From Ignavibacteria bacterium (lineage in GTDB: Bacteria; Bacteroidota; Ignavibacteria; UBA10030), in contig VGVZ01000002.1 of NCBI GenBank assembly GCA_016873805.1, forward strand, positions 120,760 to 184,759: a DNA stretch of 64,000 nucleotides, given 5' to 3'. This document shows positions 9,934 to 19,719 of this stretch, piece after piece; the first letter of the stretch is position 1; each line of letters begins with the position of its first letter. Under the pieces are notes generated by a model that saw only the letters and a program-made list of their open reading frames with translations, was not told where the DNA came from and did no database searches. Position numbers and translations under genes: made by a program.

Positions 9934-10950
9934 ATGAAGCGCATCCTTCTCATCGTTCTTGCGGTTCTGCTCGGAAGCTCTCTCTTGTCCGGACAGACGG
10001 TGGCCACGTATGCAGGCGAGTTTATGGCTATCGGAGTCGGCGGGCGGGCCCTCGGCCTCGGCGGTTCCTACGTCTCGCTTGCATCCGATGCGACCGCAAG
10101 CTACTGGAATCCCGCCGCGTTGACACGCATTCAATACCCCGAAATCGTTCTCATGCACGATGAGCGTTTCGGAAATCTCCTCAACTACGATTTTGCCTCC
10201 GTCGCGCTCCCTTATGGAACTCATGCCAGCGTGGGGATCAGTTTTTTGCGCCTCGGTGTGGATGGAATTCCGGATACACGCAACGCCTGGATTGATGCGA
10301 ACGGCAACGGTATCTTCGACGACAACAACAGGCCCGACTACGACAAGATTTCCTTTTTCAATGCGGCAGACTGGGCGGTCTATTTCTCGTACGCGCAGCG
10401 GCTCAATCCGTCATTCTCGTATGGAGCAAACGTCAAACTGATCAGGCGGGACATCGCCGACCATCATGCTTTCGGTATCGGTTTTGACGCCGGACTGCTT
10501 TACTCTCCTTATGAGAACCTTTCGCTGGGCGTGAACGTTCAGGATATCACCACGACGCTGATCGCGTGGAGCACGGGACGCAATGAGCTTGTCTCTCCAA
10601 CCCTCAAGCTCGGGGCGTCGTATGCGCTCGGTCTGTTCGGAGGCCGACTTTCCCCAACCGTCGATGTTGATATGCGCTTTGAGAATCGCCGGTTTGCATC
10701 GGTTGCGCATGTCGGGCCGGTGAGTCTCGATCCGAGGGCGGGACTCGAGTTTGACTTCCGGAATCTTGTGGCGTTGCGGGTGGGGTACAGCGACATCAAG
10801 CAAGTCACTCTCGGTGCAGGTCTTCATCTTCGGAAGCTTGACATCGACTATTCGTTCGCACGGTTCGGCACGGAGAGCGATAATCTTGGCGATACACACC
10901 GGATTTCGCTCCGTTTCGTGATTGAAGAGGAAAAATTCTCCCGTCGATAA
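9934..10950 (+). CDS. PorV/PorQ-like (UPF0164-type) outer membrane beta-barrel protein
   Basis: Signal peptide MKRILLIVLAVLLGSSLLSGQ; FMAIGVGGRALGLGGSYVSLASDATASYWNPAALTRI is the family N-terminal signature. Confidence 0.8.
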   Translation: MKRILLIVLAVLLGSSLLSGQTVATYAGEFMAIGVGGRALGLGGSYVSLASDATASYWNPAALTRIQYPEIVLMHDERFGNLLNYDFASVALPYGTHASVGISFLRLGVDGIPDTRNAWIDANGNGIFDDNNRPDYDKISFFNAADWAVYFSYAQRLNPSFSYGANVKLIRRDIADHHAFGIGFDAGLLYSPYENLSLGVNVQDITTTLIAWSTGRNELVSPTLKLGASYALGLFGGRLSPTVDVDMRFENRRFASVAHVGPVSLDPRAGLEFDFRNLVALRVGYSDIKQVTLGAGLHLRKLDIDYSFARFGTESDNLGDTHRISLRFVIEEEKFSRR

Positions 10951-11074
10951 TCATGATGTGGCCGCCACCTTCACCTTCTTCCTCCAATGGTCGGATCGCT
11001 TCGCGGATTATTCCCGTTCCGTTTCTGCGTCTTCAAAGAATCCCTCGGTATCCCCAATCATGCGCTAAAACCGG

Positions 11075-12385
11075 ATGATCAGTGTCGACCACATACGGAA
11101 TGCAGGGGTCGTTGGGTGTGGAGGAGCCGGTTTCCCGACTCACATCAAAGCTGCCTCCCGCGTAGATATCGCGCTCGCCAATGGGGCCGAATGCGAACCC
11201 TTGCTGCACAAAGACCAGGAGCTGATGAGGCGGGAACCTGATGCCGTGGTAAGCGGTCTACAAATGCTGCAGGCGTTGACAGGTTCTGGTCAGGCAATTG
11301 TGGGGGTAAAACTCAAACATCAGGAAAGAATCGCCGGCCTAGTCGAGTATGTGACTCGGGCTGCGCTGGGACTTCATTGGCTTGGTGACTTCTATCCGAC
11401 AGGGGACGAGTATATCCTCGTTTACGAGGCGACAAAGCGACTAATCCCTCCTCAGGGGATCCCACTTGATGTCGGAGTCATCGTGAATAATGTCGAGACT
11501 CTCCGGAATATCCACAACGCGAGCAAGAATATTCCGGTCACAACGAAATACATTACTGTGGCCGGTGCGGTGAAGAATCCCTCGACGTTCGTGGTACCGG
11601 TTGGAACAAGTTTTGCCGATGTCATCAACGCCGCCGGAGGGCCAACGGTTTCCTCGTTTGCAGTCTTTGTCAGCGGAATAATGATGGGAAAATTCGTTCA
11701 GGAGACCGATCTTCCGGTGACGAAGACATGCGCGGGAATCGTTGTTCTCCCGATGGATCATCATCTCGTTCAGCGTCGCTTGCGAGATGATCATGCCATG
11801 CATCGAATCGGGCGATCCGCCTGTGACCAATGCAGTTATTGCACGGAGCTTTGCCCCCGGTACCTGTTGGGATATGATGTCCAACCGCACAAAGTGATGC
11901 GCGGTCTCGCGTTCACGGCCGCCGGTGAAGATTTGTGGAATCAATGGGCCCAGCTCTGTTGTGCATGCGGCCTTTGCACGCTCTATGCGTGTCCGGAAGA
12001 TCTCTATCCGAAAGAGGCATGCGACAAGGCAAAACGCGACATGCGCGCCAAAAACGTCGCCTGGGAAGGGGTGCGTGACGTCAAACTCCATCCAATGTAC
12101 GACGGACGGCACGTTCCGCTTGGACAATTGATACGCAAGCTCGGAGTCGAAGAGTACAATGTGCCGGCGCCGTTCCGCGATGCCGCTGTCACTCCGCGCC
12201 GCATTCGTCTCCCGTTGGCACAGCACATCGGTTCGCCCGCTGAAGCGGTAGTCTCAAAAGGAGATCGCGTACGAGCCGGTGATCTTGTCGGTGAGATTCC
12301 AAAGGGCAAGACAGGTGCCAGAATTCATGCCAGCATTTCTGGAAAAGTAATCAGCGTCGATAGTGAGATAACCATCGAGCAGTGA
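11075..12385 (+). CDS. PduS/RnfC-like SLBB-domain iron-sulfur flavoprotein
   Basis: NAGVVGCGGAGFPTHIKAA; SLBB region; two 4Fe-4S motifs (CDQCSYCTELCP and CCACGLCTLYACP); immediately followed by a BMC shell gene. Confidence 0.85.
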   Translation: MISVDHIRNAGVVGCGGAGFPTHIKAASRVDIALANGAECEPLLHKDQELMRREPDAVVSGLQMLQALTGSGQAIVGVKLKHQERIAGLVEYVTRAALGLHWLGDFYPTGDEYILVYEATKRLIPPQGIPLDVGVIVNNVETLRNIHNASKNIPVTTKYITVAGAVKNPSTFVVPVGTSFADVINAAGGPTVSSFAVFVSGIMMGKFVQETDLPVTKTCAGIVVLPMDHHLVQRRLRDDHAMHRIGRSACDQCSYCTELCPRYLLGYDVQPHKVMRGLAFTAAGEDLWNQWAQLCCACGLCTLYACPEDLYPKEACDKAKRDMRAKNVAWEGVRDVKLHPMYDGRHVPLGQLIRKLGVEEYNVPAPFRDAAVTPRRIRLPLAQHIGSPAEAVVSKGDRVRAGDLVGEIPKGKTGARIHASISGKVISVDSEITIEQ

Positions 12386-12390
12386 GGTGA

Positions 12391-12951
12391 GTGCACATGA
12401 CACAGATGAATTCGATTGGGCTTGTCGAGCTTTCCAGCATCGCCGCCGGCTTTCAGGTGGCTGATGCGATGTTGAAAACATCAGCCGTGGAACTCCTGCT
12501 CTCTCGAAGCATTTGTTCGGGGAAATATATGGTGCTCGTCGGGGGGGACGTGGCGGCGGTCAGGGCAAGTGTGGACGCAGGAAGAAATGAAGCGCAGGGA
12601 ATGGTCATCGACACGTTCGTCATTCCAAATGTTCATCCTGACGTTTTTCCTGCGATCACAGGTGCTGCAAACGTGCAGATGCTCCAAGCGCTCGGGATTA
12701 TCGAATCGTTCAGCGTCGCGTCGCTTATTGAGGCAGCCGATGCGGCGGCAAAGACGGCGCGTGTGAAGCTAATTGAGATCCGACTTGCTATGGCTTTGGG
12801 AGGAAAAGCATTCGTCTCTCTGACGGGGGATGTTGCTGCGGTCCGTTCAGCGGTGGACGCGGGCGGAGCTGTGTGCGCCGCTCGGGGACTTCTCGTTAAC
12901 AAGGTTGTCATTCCCAATCCGCGCAAAGAACTCCTCAGCGAGATCATCTAG
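12391..12951 (+). CDS. Tandem BMC-domain (PduT-like trimeric) microcompartment shell protein
   Basis: Two BMC repeats (SIGLVELSSIAAGFQVADAMLKTSAVELLLSRSICSGKYMVLVGGDVAAVRASV... and KLIEIRLAMALGGKAFVSLTGDVAAVRSAV); Cys in the SICSGKY loop, as expected for the PduT Fe-S site. Confidence 0.88.
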   Translation: MHMTQMNSIGLVELSSIAAGFQVADAMLKTSAVELLLSRSICSGKYMVLVGGDVAAVRASVDAGRNEAQGMVIDTFVIPNVHPDVFPAITGAANVQMLQALGIIESFSVASLIEAADAAAKTARVKLIEIRLAMALGGKAFVSLTGDVAAVRSAVDAGGAVCAARGLLVNKVVIPNPRKELLSEII

Positions 12952-12956
12952 AACAA

Positions 12957-12988
12957 GAAGCGTCCGACTCAAATGTGCGGGACGCTTC
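12957..12988. terminator. Hairpin at convergent gene ends (weak terminator candidate)
   Basis: GAAGCGTCC / GGACGCTTC 9-bp stem; no strong U-tract. Confidence 0.4.
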
Positions 12989-13039
12989 GTCGAGTACTAC
13001 TCCCTCCTTTGCGTCTCAGAGGTTCCGATCCGTCCTTCC

Positions 13040-15208
13040 CTATTTTGTCGTCATCACAAAGACCCCGTTCCACTCTGACGGCGGAGGTGTGATCCGGTAG
13101 AGCTGAGACCGCTCGATATAGATTTGAGCGGCGCGGCACTCCGGATCAAACTTCATCGCCTGCTCCATGTATGCGGCCGCCTCCTCGAATTTCCGTTCCC
13201 GGTAAAGCTTGAGTCCTTCCTGATAGAGCTCAAGCGACTGCTTCTGGTTTTCATTCATCTGGAGATCGCTGAGCCCGAGAAGTTCAAAGACTTTCACTGG
13301 CTCGGTCTTTCCTTTCACCTGGATCAAATCCAGTTCACGCACGGTCACGGCGTTCTTTATTTTCTCATGGGTGAACTCGCTGATCATGATGTTCGATCCG
13401 TACTGCTTGTTCGCCCCCTCGAGTCGTGACGCTAGATTCACGCTGTCCCCGATGACCGTGTAATCGAATCGTTCCTGTCCCCCCATGTTTCCGACGATCA
13501 TGACACCGGTGTTGATGCCGCATCGTACTTCGATTGCCGGCTTTCCCTCCTTCTTCCACTTGGTTCGGAGAACGGTGAGTCGTTTCTGCATATCGAGAGC
13601 CGCGCGGCATGTCCGAAGGGCATGATCCTGTTGCGGGATGGGAGCTCCCCAGAATGCCATGATTGCGTCTCCTTCGTATTTGTCGAGCGTCCCTTCATAT
13701 CGGAAGATGATGCGCGTCATCTCTTCCAGGTACTCGTTGAGCAGAAGGACGAGTTCTTCCGGTGCGAGTTGCTCAGAGATCGAGGTAAAGCCCGCAATAT
13801 CGGAGAAGAAGACCGTGAGCTCGCGTTTGTCTCCTCCCAGTGTCGCCTTTTCCGGATTGGCAATCAGCTCGTTGACCACCGAGGGATTGATATAGTGACT
13901 GAAGACTGACCGGATGAGCGCCTTCTGTTGTCTTTCGGCGAGATATTGATGGACAATTGTTCCGACATACGCGAGGATAATTGCCAGACTGGGATTGACA
14001 ACGCTTACGAGCGTGTTCGCATTGGAGAAACTCAGGATTGCGTATTCGAACACCGCCCCCATGAAGAGGACGACGATGACCAGTGCGCCGATCTCAAGGA
14101 GAACCACATGCCGGAGACGGAGCCGTTTAAACCAATGGATAACAAAGAACGAGACGATCGCGAGCGCGAAGATGAGCCCCATCTCAAAGGTGGGGTCTGC
14201 ATGACGGATGAAGTTCTGATCGATTACGTTCTGGATCGCGGTCGCGTGGATCTCCACCCCATGCATGAGCCGACCCCCGTCAATCGGATTTGGAATCGGC
14301 ACCGTATGATAGTCCCTCTCCTCGGCCATCGTAGAGCCGATGAGGACGATCTTGTCTTTGAACAGCTTCATCGTGTTCTCATCAAACGTATTGAGCTGCT
14401 CCTCGATGTCAAGCTCGTCCTGCGTCCAAAACCGTTCGTCATCGATGACGTGGGAGAAGGGAACATAGCGGAATGACTCAACCGGCCCGTAGTAGTTCAG
14501 CATGAAGGAGGTCGGATCGTACCGGGGAATCGCACGATCCTGGAAGACGAATGTCTCGGGCTGAATCGAAACCGTCGATCCTGGCGGTTCGCCGTAGTAC
14601 CGGTTCAATGCGGCGAAGGCGAGAGTCGGCGTGAGAAAGTCTTCCACATTGAACATCGGAAGATACCGCCTCACAGCGCCGTCCCTGTCGCTCGGGACGT
14701 GGACCACCCCCACTTGCCTGTTCACATCGTAGAAGACATTGTCGTAGCGTTGTTCACGCGAGCGGATTTCGTACCGTTCCGTCGTTCCGCCAGTCGCTGC
14801 CTTTACCCCGAGCACCACATTGTCTGTCTTCTCGAGGAGGGCCCGGAGCACACTGTCTCCTTCGGCTTCGGTCGCAAACGTTAAGTCTATCGCAATCACG
14901 CGTGCCCCGGCGCGATTGAGATTTTCGATGACGTGTGCGTAGTAGGAGCGCGGGAACGGAAAGCCCCCCGGCAAGGCCTTTGTATCCTCATCGGATATCT
15001 TCACAATGACGACATCGCCGCCCTCCCGGATATCCTTGCCGGCTCCGCGTTGCTGGAACCGGTAGTCGATGGTGAGAAAATCGATGTCCTGGATTAGTCC
15101 GAACCGGAAGACGTGCGTGAGCGACACCACGATAAGCCCGATGAACAGACTGATGCCGAGTTTCAGGAGGAGATCTTTGATGCGCTGCTTCGGGGTAACC
15201 TTAGCCAT
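13040..15208 (-). CDS. CHASE2-domain class III adenylate/guanylate cyclase with C-terminal TPR
   Basis: CHASE2 N-terminus (FLTIDYRFQQRGAG...ARVIAIDLTFA), three C-terminal TMs of the sensor, cyclase domain (ELTVFFSDIAGFTSISEQL...NTGVMIVGNMGGQERFDYTVIGDSVNLASRLEG), TPR-like tail. Confidence 0.9.
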   Translation of the reverse strand: MAKVTPKQRIKDLLLKLGISLFIGLIVVSLTHVFRFGLIQDIDFLTIDYRFQQRGAGKDIREGGDVVIVKISDEDTKALPGGFPFPRSYYAHVIENLNRAGARVIAIDLTFATEAEGDSVLRALLEKTDNVVLGVKAATGGTTERYEIRSREQRYDNVFYDVNRQVGVVHVPSDRDGAVRRYLPMFNVEDFLTPTLAFAALNRYYGEPPGSTVSIQPETFVFQDRAIPRYDPTSFMLNYYGPVESFRYVPFSHVIDDERFWTQDELDIEEQLNTFDENTMKLFKDKIVLIGSTMAEERDYHTVPIPNPIDGGRLMHGVEIHATAIQNVIDQNFIRHADPTFEMGLIFALAIVSFFVIHWFKRLRLRHVVLLEIGALVIVVLFMGAVFEYAILSFSNANTLVSVVNPSLAIILAYVGTIVHQYLAERQQKALIRSVFSHYINPSVVNELIANPEKATLGGDKRELTVFFSDIAGFTSISEQLAPEELVLLLNEYLEEMTRIIFRYEGTLDKYEGDAIMAFWGAPIPQQDHALRTCRAALDMQKRLTVLRTKWKKEGKPAIEVRCGINTGVMIVGNMGGQERFDYTVIGDSVNLASRLEGANKQYGSNIMISEFTHEKIKNAVTVRELDLIQVKGKTEPVKVFELLGLSDLQMNENQKQSLELYQEGLKLYRERKFEEAAAYMEQAMKFDPECRAAQIYIERSQLYRITPPPSEWNGVFVMTTK

Positions 15209-15219
15209 GACGCTTCTCC

Positions 15220-17658
15220 TCAGAAATTGAATCGATAGATCAGGCCTGCAATCATGTCGTCGGCAAAGTCGGTGTTGTTGATATAGTTCACGAGCAGTTC
15301 AAGCGAATGTCGACTCGAGATCGTGTACTCGGTACCGAACTGAACGTTCGTACGCTTCAAATCGCCGAACGACGGTGCGACTGTCAGCGCCAAGGCAAGA
15401 TCGTCATTCAGCAGTCTGTACTGACCGCCAACAATCAGTGTTGTGTAGTTGAACACCGTCGTCGTGTCCCGGAAGTCTACTGCTCTGCTGCCGGTAAAGA
15501 GGCGGAGATCGCTCTCATTGGTATTGATATTGATACCAAGCGTCGTCCGAAGCGGAATCTGATAGGTGGTCGTCACCGTTGCGGCGATATAGTCGTTCTT
15601 CTGATCACGGTTATAGAAGGTGTTGTCCTCGCGGGTCGAAAAGCTCGCATTCACTGTCAGTGACTGACGGGCGCCGAGATTGAAATCGTAATTCGACGCG
15701 ACGAAAATCCTCGCGGTCTTCTCGTCGGCCGATTTTCGTCGCTCGCTCACCTGTGCGTCCGGCAGCAGGGGGCGTCCGACAAGATCGTCGCTTTCACGGC
15801 CGTAGATTCCATACCCAACCGTAAAGGCAGGGAATCCGAGAGGGGTAACGGTGACCGCCGTGCTCAGATTCGAATAGGTTGTCGTTGCCCGCTTTGTCTC
15901 AGCCGTGTTGTCGTTCTTCTGTTCGTACGAGATCGACAGATAGACCCGGTTGCTGAACATCCGAATCCGGTCGGATATGAGAAACCCTTCGATGTCTGTC
16001 TGCAGATATTCATTGCCGAGTGATCGGTACGCAGCACCGCGTCGGAAATACATCGCCTGAATGTAGTTGTTCAGATAGTTTAGCGTGAGAGATCCTTCCA
16101 GCGACATGCCGGGCAACCCTTCGCCAACCGGATTGGAGGGGAAGAGGTTTTCGTTCACGGTGATGATGCTCTCCGCGATCGGGCGGATCTGCTTCAACGT
16201 CTTTCCCAGATCCTTGTTCTGCGCTTCCAGTGAGTCGTAGTCAGCATCGGTGAAGTTTCCACCGGAGATATCGGTATTGTTCAACGTAAGTGCGGCCTGA
16301 CCCTGCAGTTTGAACCGCTGATTATCAAACGCGATCAGAATATCGGATCCCACCGCGACATTCTCCTGCGGCGTGATGCCGTACTTCACGGACCCGACAT
16401 CGTCCTTCGCCTTCATATAGGAGAATCCAAGCTGAAAATTCTCTCCCGATCCAAAGCTCGGCCGGACGGCGAGGAAATCGCGGGCATAGGTTCCCTGAGA
16501 GAAATACTCATACGTTTGCCCGCGAACGAGCCGGGTATTCAGCGGAAGCGAAGGAATTCTTGACGAATCGACCACAACAGAACTATCGACTGCTCCTTCG
16601 ATGGATCGTGTTCCCTGGCCCAGCGTCACATCAAGATTGAAGAACCCGAGCATAAGATTTCCCGAAAATCCGCGCACTCGCTTTCCGCTCATGAGAAGCG
16701 TGGGGAATTGAGGATACGCGTCCCCAACATGCAGTCGGAGGAAGTCAGTTTGTCCGAAGAACGAATACCGGTTTTGCGGCTGGCGTTTCGGATCCTCTTG
16801 GTTGTCCAAAAAGACATTGCCGCCAAACATCATCGCGCCGTATGATCCATTCATCCTCAAGTCGAGACGAGCATACGACGTCGACCCGCTGCTCAGGTCC
16901 TCGTTGCGGAACTCGGCCTGTCCGGCAATCCCGGCGCGCAGACGACTTTTCTCTGCGGCGATTGCCGCGGCGGTTGAGAGATTAAAGCTGTTCTCGATCG
17001 TATGATACACTCTCCCTTGGGTATCGCGAAGCTCCACTTTGATGAAGTGCGTACCGAGGTTCAGCGCGCGCGGAAATGTCTGGGGAGAATAGAGGAGCAT
17101 CTCATCGGCGATGACGACATTTGAGGTTACGTCTACTCCATCAAGATACACGCGGGTTGCTTTGCGATCCACGGCATCCGACGCGTAAAACAGGGAGATT
17201 GCCACGACCAGCTCTTCGGCAGAGACCGTCTCGCCCGGTTCGGGACTCAGCAACCTCACTTCAAGATCTTTGGGATTTGCCTGCTGCACCGTCAACCGAA
17301 GAGGATTTGCCGCCGGTGATTGGATCGGATGAGTTCTCGTCACTCCGTTTGTCATCTCAACAGAGACATAGTACTCGATGGTTGGGGGTTTCATGATTTC
17401 CGCAGGGAGGGTAACGCTTGCACTTCTACCGGCCAGGAGCATTTCGATATCTCGAAATTCCGTTTCACCGAACTCGCGGTAGAACAGCACAACCTTCGAA
17501 ACACCCTGGCTTTGGGCGAGATTCACACTCAGGGAAAACGGTTTGCCCTCGGTCGCTCCCTCGGCGCTGACAGAACTGACGATAGGAACGACCTGAGCAA
17601 AGGCAGGTGTAACGGAGAGAAGCCCGACCAACAGCGCGAGAAAAGCAATTCTACTCAT
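15220..17658 (-). CDS. Large outer-membrane beta-barrel protein with N-terminal periplasmic Ig-like region
   Basis: Signal peptide; many amphipathic beta strands; C-terminal ...AGLIYRFNF (terminal Phe typical of OMPs). Confidence 0.6.
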   Translation of the reverse strand: MSRIAFLALLVGLLSVTPAFAQVVPIVSSVSAEGATEGKPFSLSVNLAQSQGVSKVVLFYREFGETEFRDIEMLLAGRSASVTLPAEIMKPPTIEYYVSVEMTNGVTRTHPIQSPAANPLRLTVQQANPKDLEVRLLSPEPGETVSAEELVVAISLFYASDAVDRKATRVYLDGVDVTSNVVIADEMLLYSPQTFPRALNLGTHFIKVELRDTQGRVYHTIENSFNLSTAAAIAAEKSRLRAGIAGQAEFRNEDLSSGSTSYARLDLRMNGSYGAMMFGGNVFLDNQEDPKRQPQNRYSFFGQTDFLRLHVGDAYPQFPTLLMSGKRVRGFSGNLMLGFFNLDVTLGQGTRSIEGAVDSSVVVDSSRIPSLPLNTRLVRGQTYEYFSQGTYARDFLAVRPSFGSGENFQLGFSYMKAKDDVGSVKYGITPQENVAVGSDILIAFDNQRFKLQGQAALTLNNTDISGGNFTDADYDSLEAQNKDLGKTLKQIRPIAESIITVNENLFPSNPVGEGLPGMSLEGSLTLNYLNNYIQAMYFRRGAAYRSLGNEYLQTDIEGFLISDRIRMFSNRVYLSISYEQKNDNTAETKRATTTYSNLSTAVTVTPLGFPAFTVGYGIYGRESDDLVGRPLLPDAQVSERRKSADEKTARIFVASNYDFNLGARQSLTVNASFSTREDNTFYNRDQKNDYIAATVTTTYQIPLRTTLGININTNESDLRLFTGSRAVDFRDTTTVFNYTTLIVGGQYRLLNDDLALALTVAPSFGDLKRTNVQFGTEYTISSRHSLELLVNYINNTDFADDMIAGLIYRFNF

Positions 17659-17794
17659 GGCTGCCTCGTCATATTATTTGAAGGAGAAGATTTTCGGTCC
17701 GGTGGAACGGGCGGCTTCCGGATTCGGGAACCGCCCTCCATCCTCAAACGAGTGCTGCTGTATCATGGTGCGGGAGGATTGCTTTCGAAATGAA

Positions 17795-18520
17795 CTACGA
17801 ACCTTTTTCCCACTCGATAACGATTGTTTTGGGATTACCATCTTTGTCTTCACCCGGGATTCGCAGCACCTTCTTCACCTTCGGAGGGGGCTGAGGCTGG
17901 GTGGAGTCATCTTTCCCGGAGTCTTCGAGCTCCTTCGGTGTGGCATTTCGAACATCAAGGTTGCCCTTGTTATCCGCAATGCCAATCTGTCCAGAGCCGA
18001 CATCCATCGATTGGTTGGAAATGAGATTGGTAAAGCTCGCCGAGCCACGATTGATGATCAGCATGTTCAACGAATCGCTCTCGGCCACATACGTCCCCTC
18101 GGTTCCTCGAATCGACGCAACCGAAATGGGTGAAGTGAAGCGGAACTGTTCTTTTTCCGACTTTTTCACATTAAAGGCGATGTTTCCTCGAGTCGTGTGA
18201 ACTTCCCGACTCAGGATTTCCTTTCCTTGAACCTGGCCTTTGATTTCCACAATCGATTTCTCGCGGACAATCAACTTCGTCTCGTCGGCAAAACGAATGA
18301 GCGCAACCGATTTGTCGTCCGTGCGGACTTCCTGTCCTGACCTCAGACGATCCAACGGAATTGCTCGCTCCCAGCCGGTTTGCGTCGATTTGTCGACATC
18401 TCGGACCACCTTCACGATGATTGCCTGGATGTCCCGCCTCTCCTGCGCAATTGCTGACGACGAGACGGCTAGCACCAGACTTGCCAGAATAAGTACCACG
18501 ACAACAATGTTGCGATTCAT
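17795..18520 (-). CDS. FecR-domain protein
   Basis: Signal peptide, then FecR core (SGQEVRTDDKSVALIRFADETKLIVREKSIVEIKG...VASIRGTEGTYVAE). Confidence 0.8.
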   Translation of the reverse strand: MNRNIVVVVLILASLVLAVSSSAIAQERRDIQAIIVKVVRDVDKSTQTGWERAIPLDRLRSGQEVRTDDKSVALIRFADETKLIVREKSIVEIKGQVQGKEILSREVHTTRGNIAFNVKKSEKEQFRFTSPISVASIRGTEGTYVAESDSLNMLIINRGSASFTNLISNQSMDVGSGQIGIADNKGNLDVRNATPKELEDSGKDDSTQPQPPPKVKKVLRIPGEDKDGNPKTIVIEWEKGS

Positions 18521-18539
18521 GACTGGTCTCCTTTCGTCG

Positions 18540-19613
18540 TCATTGGGATTCGACTCGAATCGTATAGTTCCTTAGCGCGTTCAGCAACGCACGCAGTTCC
18601 TCCCGGCTAATCGTCCGGCCATCGACGGTCGGATTTCCCTTCGGGACCCACCCCATCTGCGAAAGCGTCGCCATCGTTCCCGCGGCCTGACCTCCCAGTG
18701 AGTTCAGGGCCTGGTCGACCAGGAGCGCAAAGGCGTTGTCGAGAACGATTCGGAACAGTCTGATTTCACTCTGTCGCTTTTCTACGCCCCGGTTCGTGGA
18801 GACAGCGGTTTCGACGTACCAGAAGTAGCTCTTGCCTGGCTCGAGCCGGCGGGAAGCCATCGGGGGATAGGTAAGGGTAGTCTGATTCGTGAGTTGTGAG
18901 GTCAGGTGCGGTACGCCCGTAATGGCCTCTTCAGGGGACTGATTGGCCCGGAGTTTCTCGTAGACGTAGAGGGTCACCTGCGGCTTGTCGGATGTCCAAG
19001 AGAATGTCGGGAACGGGGTCGAAACGGCGGCACCGGGAAGTGGGTCAATCAGCGTCACCTGGACCTCCGATGTCGCTGCATTCTGGATATTCACCGATCG
19101 GGTCGTTCCGCCAACGCGTCCGCCGGTGGCCGAAATCACGTCAACGGAGATACTGTAGGTGCCAACCGGTGCCGTGGGAAAGCGTTTGGCGTGGTCCTCC
19201 AGGCGCTTTTTGATACTTTCGTCCTCTTTGTGCTCAACAACCTTGATGTCTGCCGTTCCACCGGAGAGATCGCGCGAGGTAATCACGCGCGTCCCGCGGA
19301 GTTCGAAGACACTCGTCCGGGCCGGCACGGTGAGGAGCACGCCGGTGGTATTATCCGCAAACCGCACGTGCGCATTCACGACAAGGTAGATCTTGATGGT
19401 TCCTGATGTGCTCAGGGTAAAGGAGACATTCGGAACGGCGCCCGAAAGCTTGCCTGTCGTCGGATCAACGAAATCCGCCAGATACACCACATCGTAGCTG
19501 GGGAATTGAATATCGACCTCAACCTGGGCGTGTGCGATCACGGCGGGTGCCATGATCAGCATGAGGATCGTTGCCGTGTAGATCAACAATCCGGGGCGAT
19601 TCGGTTTGGGCAT
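18540..19613 (-). CDS. Secreted protein of unknown function, clustered with the CHASE2/FecR genes
   Basis: Signal peptide MPKPNRPGLLIYTATILMLIMAPAVIAHAQ; fibronectin/Ig-like region (FPTFSWTSDKPQVTLYVYE...SYFWYVETAVS). Confidence 0.6.
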   Translation of the reverse strand: MPKPNRPGLLIYTATILMLIMAPAVIAHAQVEVDIQFPSYDVVYLADFVDPTTGKLSGAVPNVSFTLSTSGTIKIYLVVNAHVRFADNTTGVLLTVPARTSVFELRGTRVITSRDLSGGTADIKVVEHKEDESIKKRLEDHAKRFPTAPVGTYSISVDVISATGGRVGGTTRSVNIQNAATSEVQVTLIDPLPGAAVSTPFPTFSWTSDKPQVTLYVYEKLRANQSPEEAITGVPHLTSQLTNQTTLTYPPMASRRLEPGKSYFWYVETAVSTNRGVEKRQSEIRLFRIVLDNAFALLVDQALNSLGGQAAGTMATLSQMGWVPKGNPTVDGRTISREELRALLNALRNYTIRVESQ

Positions 19614-19719
19614 AGGTATACCTCTCCTCTCTGATAAGAAATTGCTTTCGAAGCTCTTCTTCCAAATAAAATAGGTGCACCCGTTCAGCTGATGAGTGAC
19701 TGAGATCACAATCGCTATA

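Noticed and set aside
11441-12226. 261-aa minus-strand ORF antisense to the PduS-like gene
   Set aside because: Overlaps a clear Fe-S protein; sequence has no recognisable family pattern.
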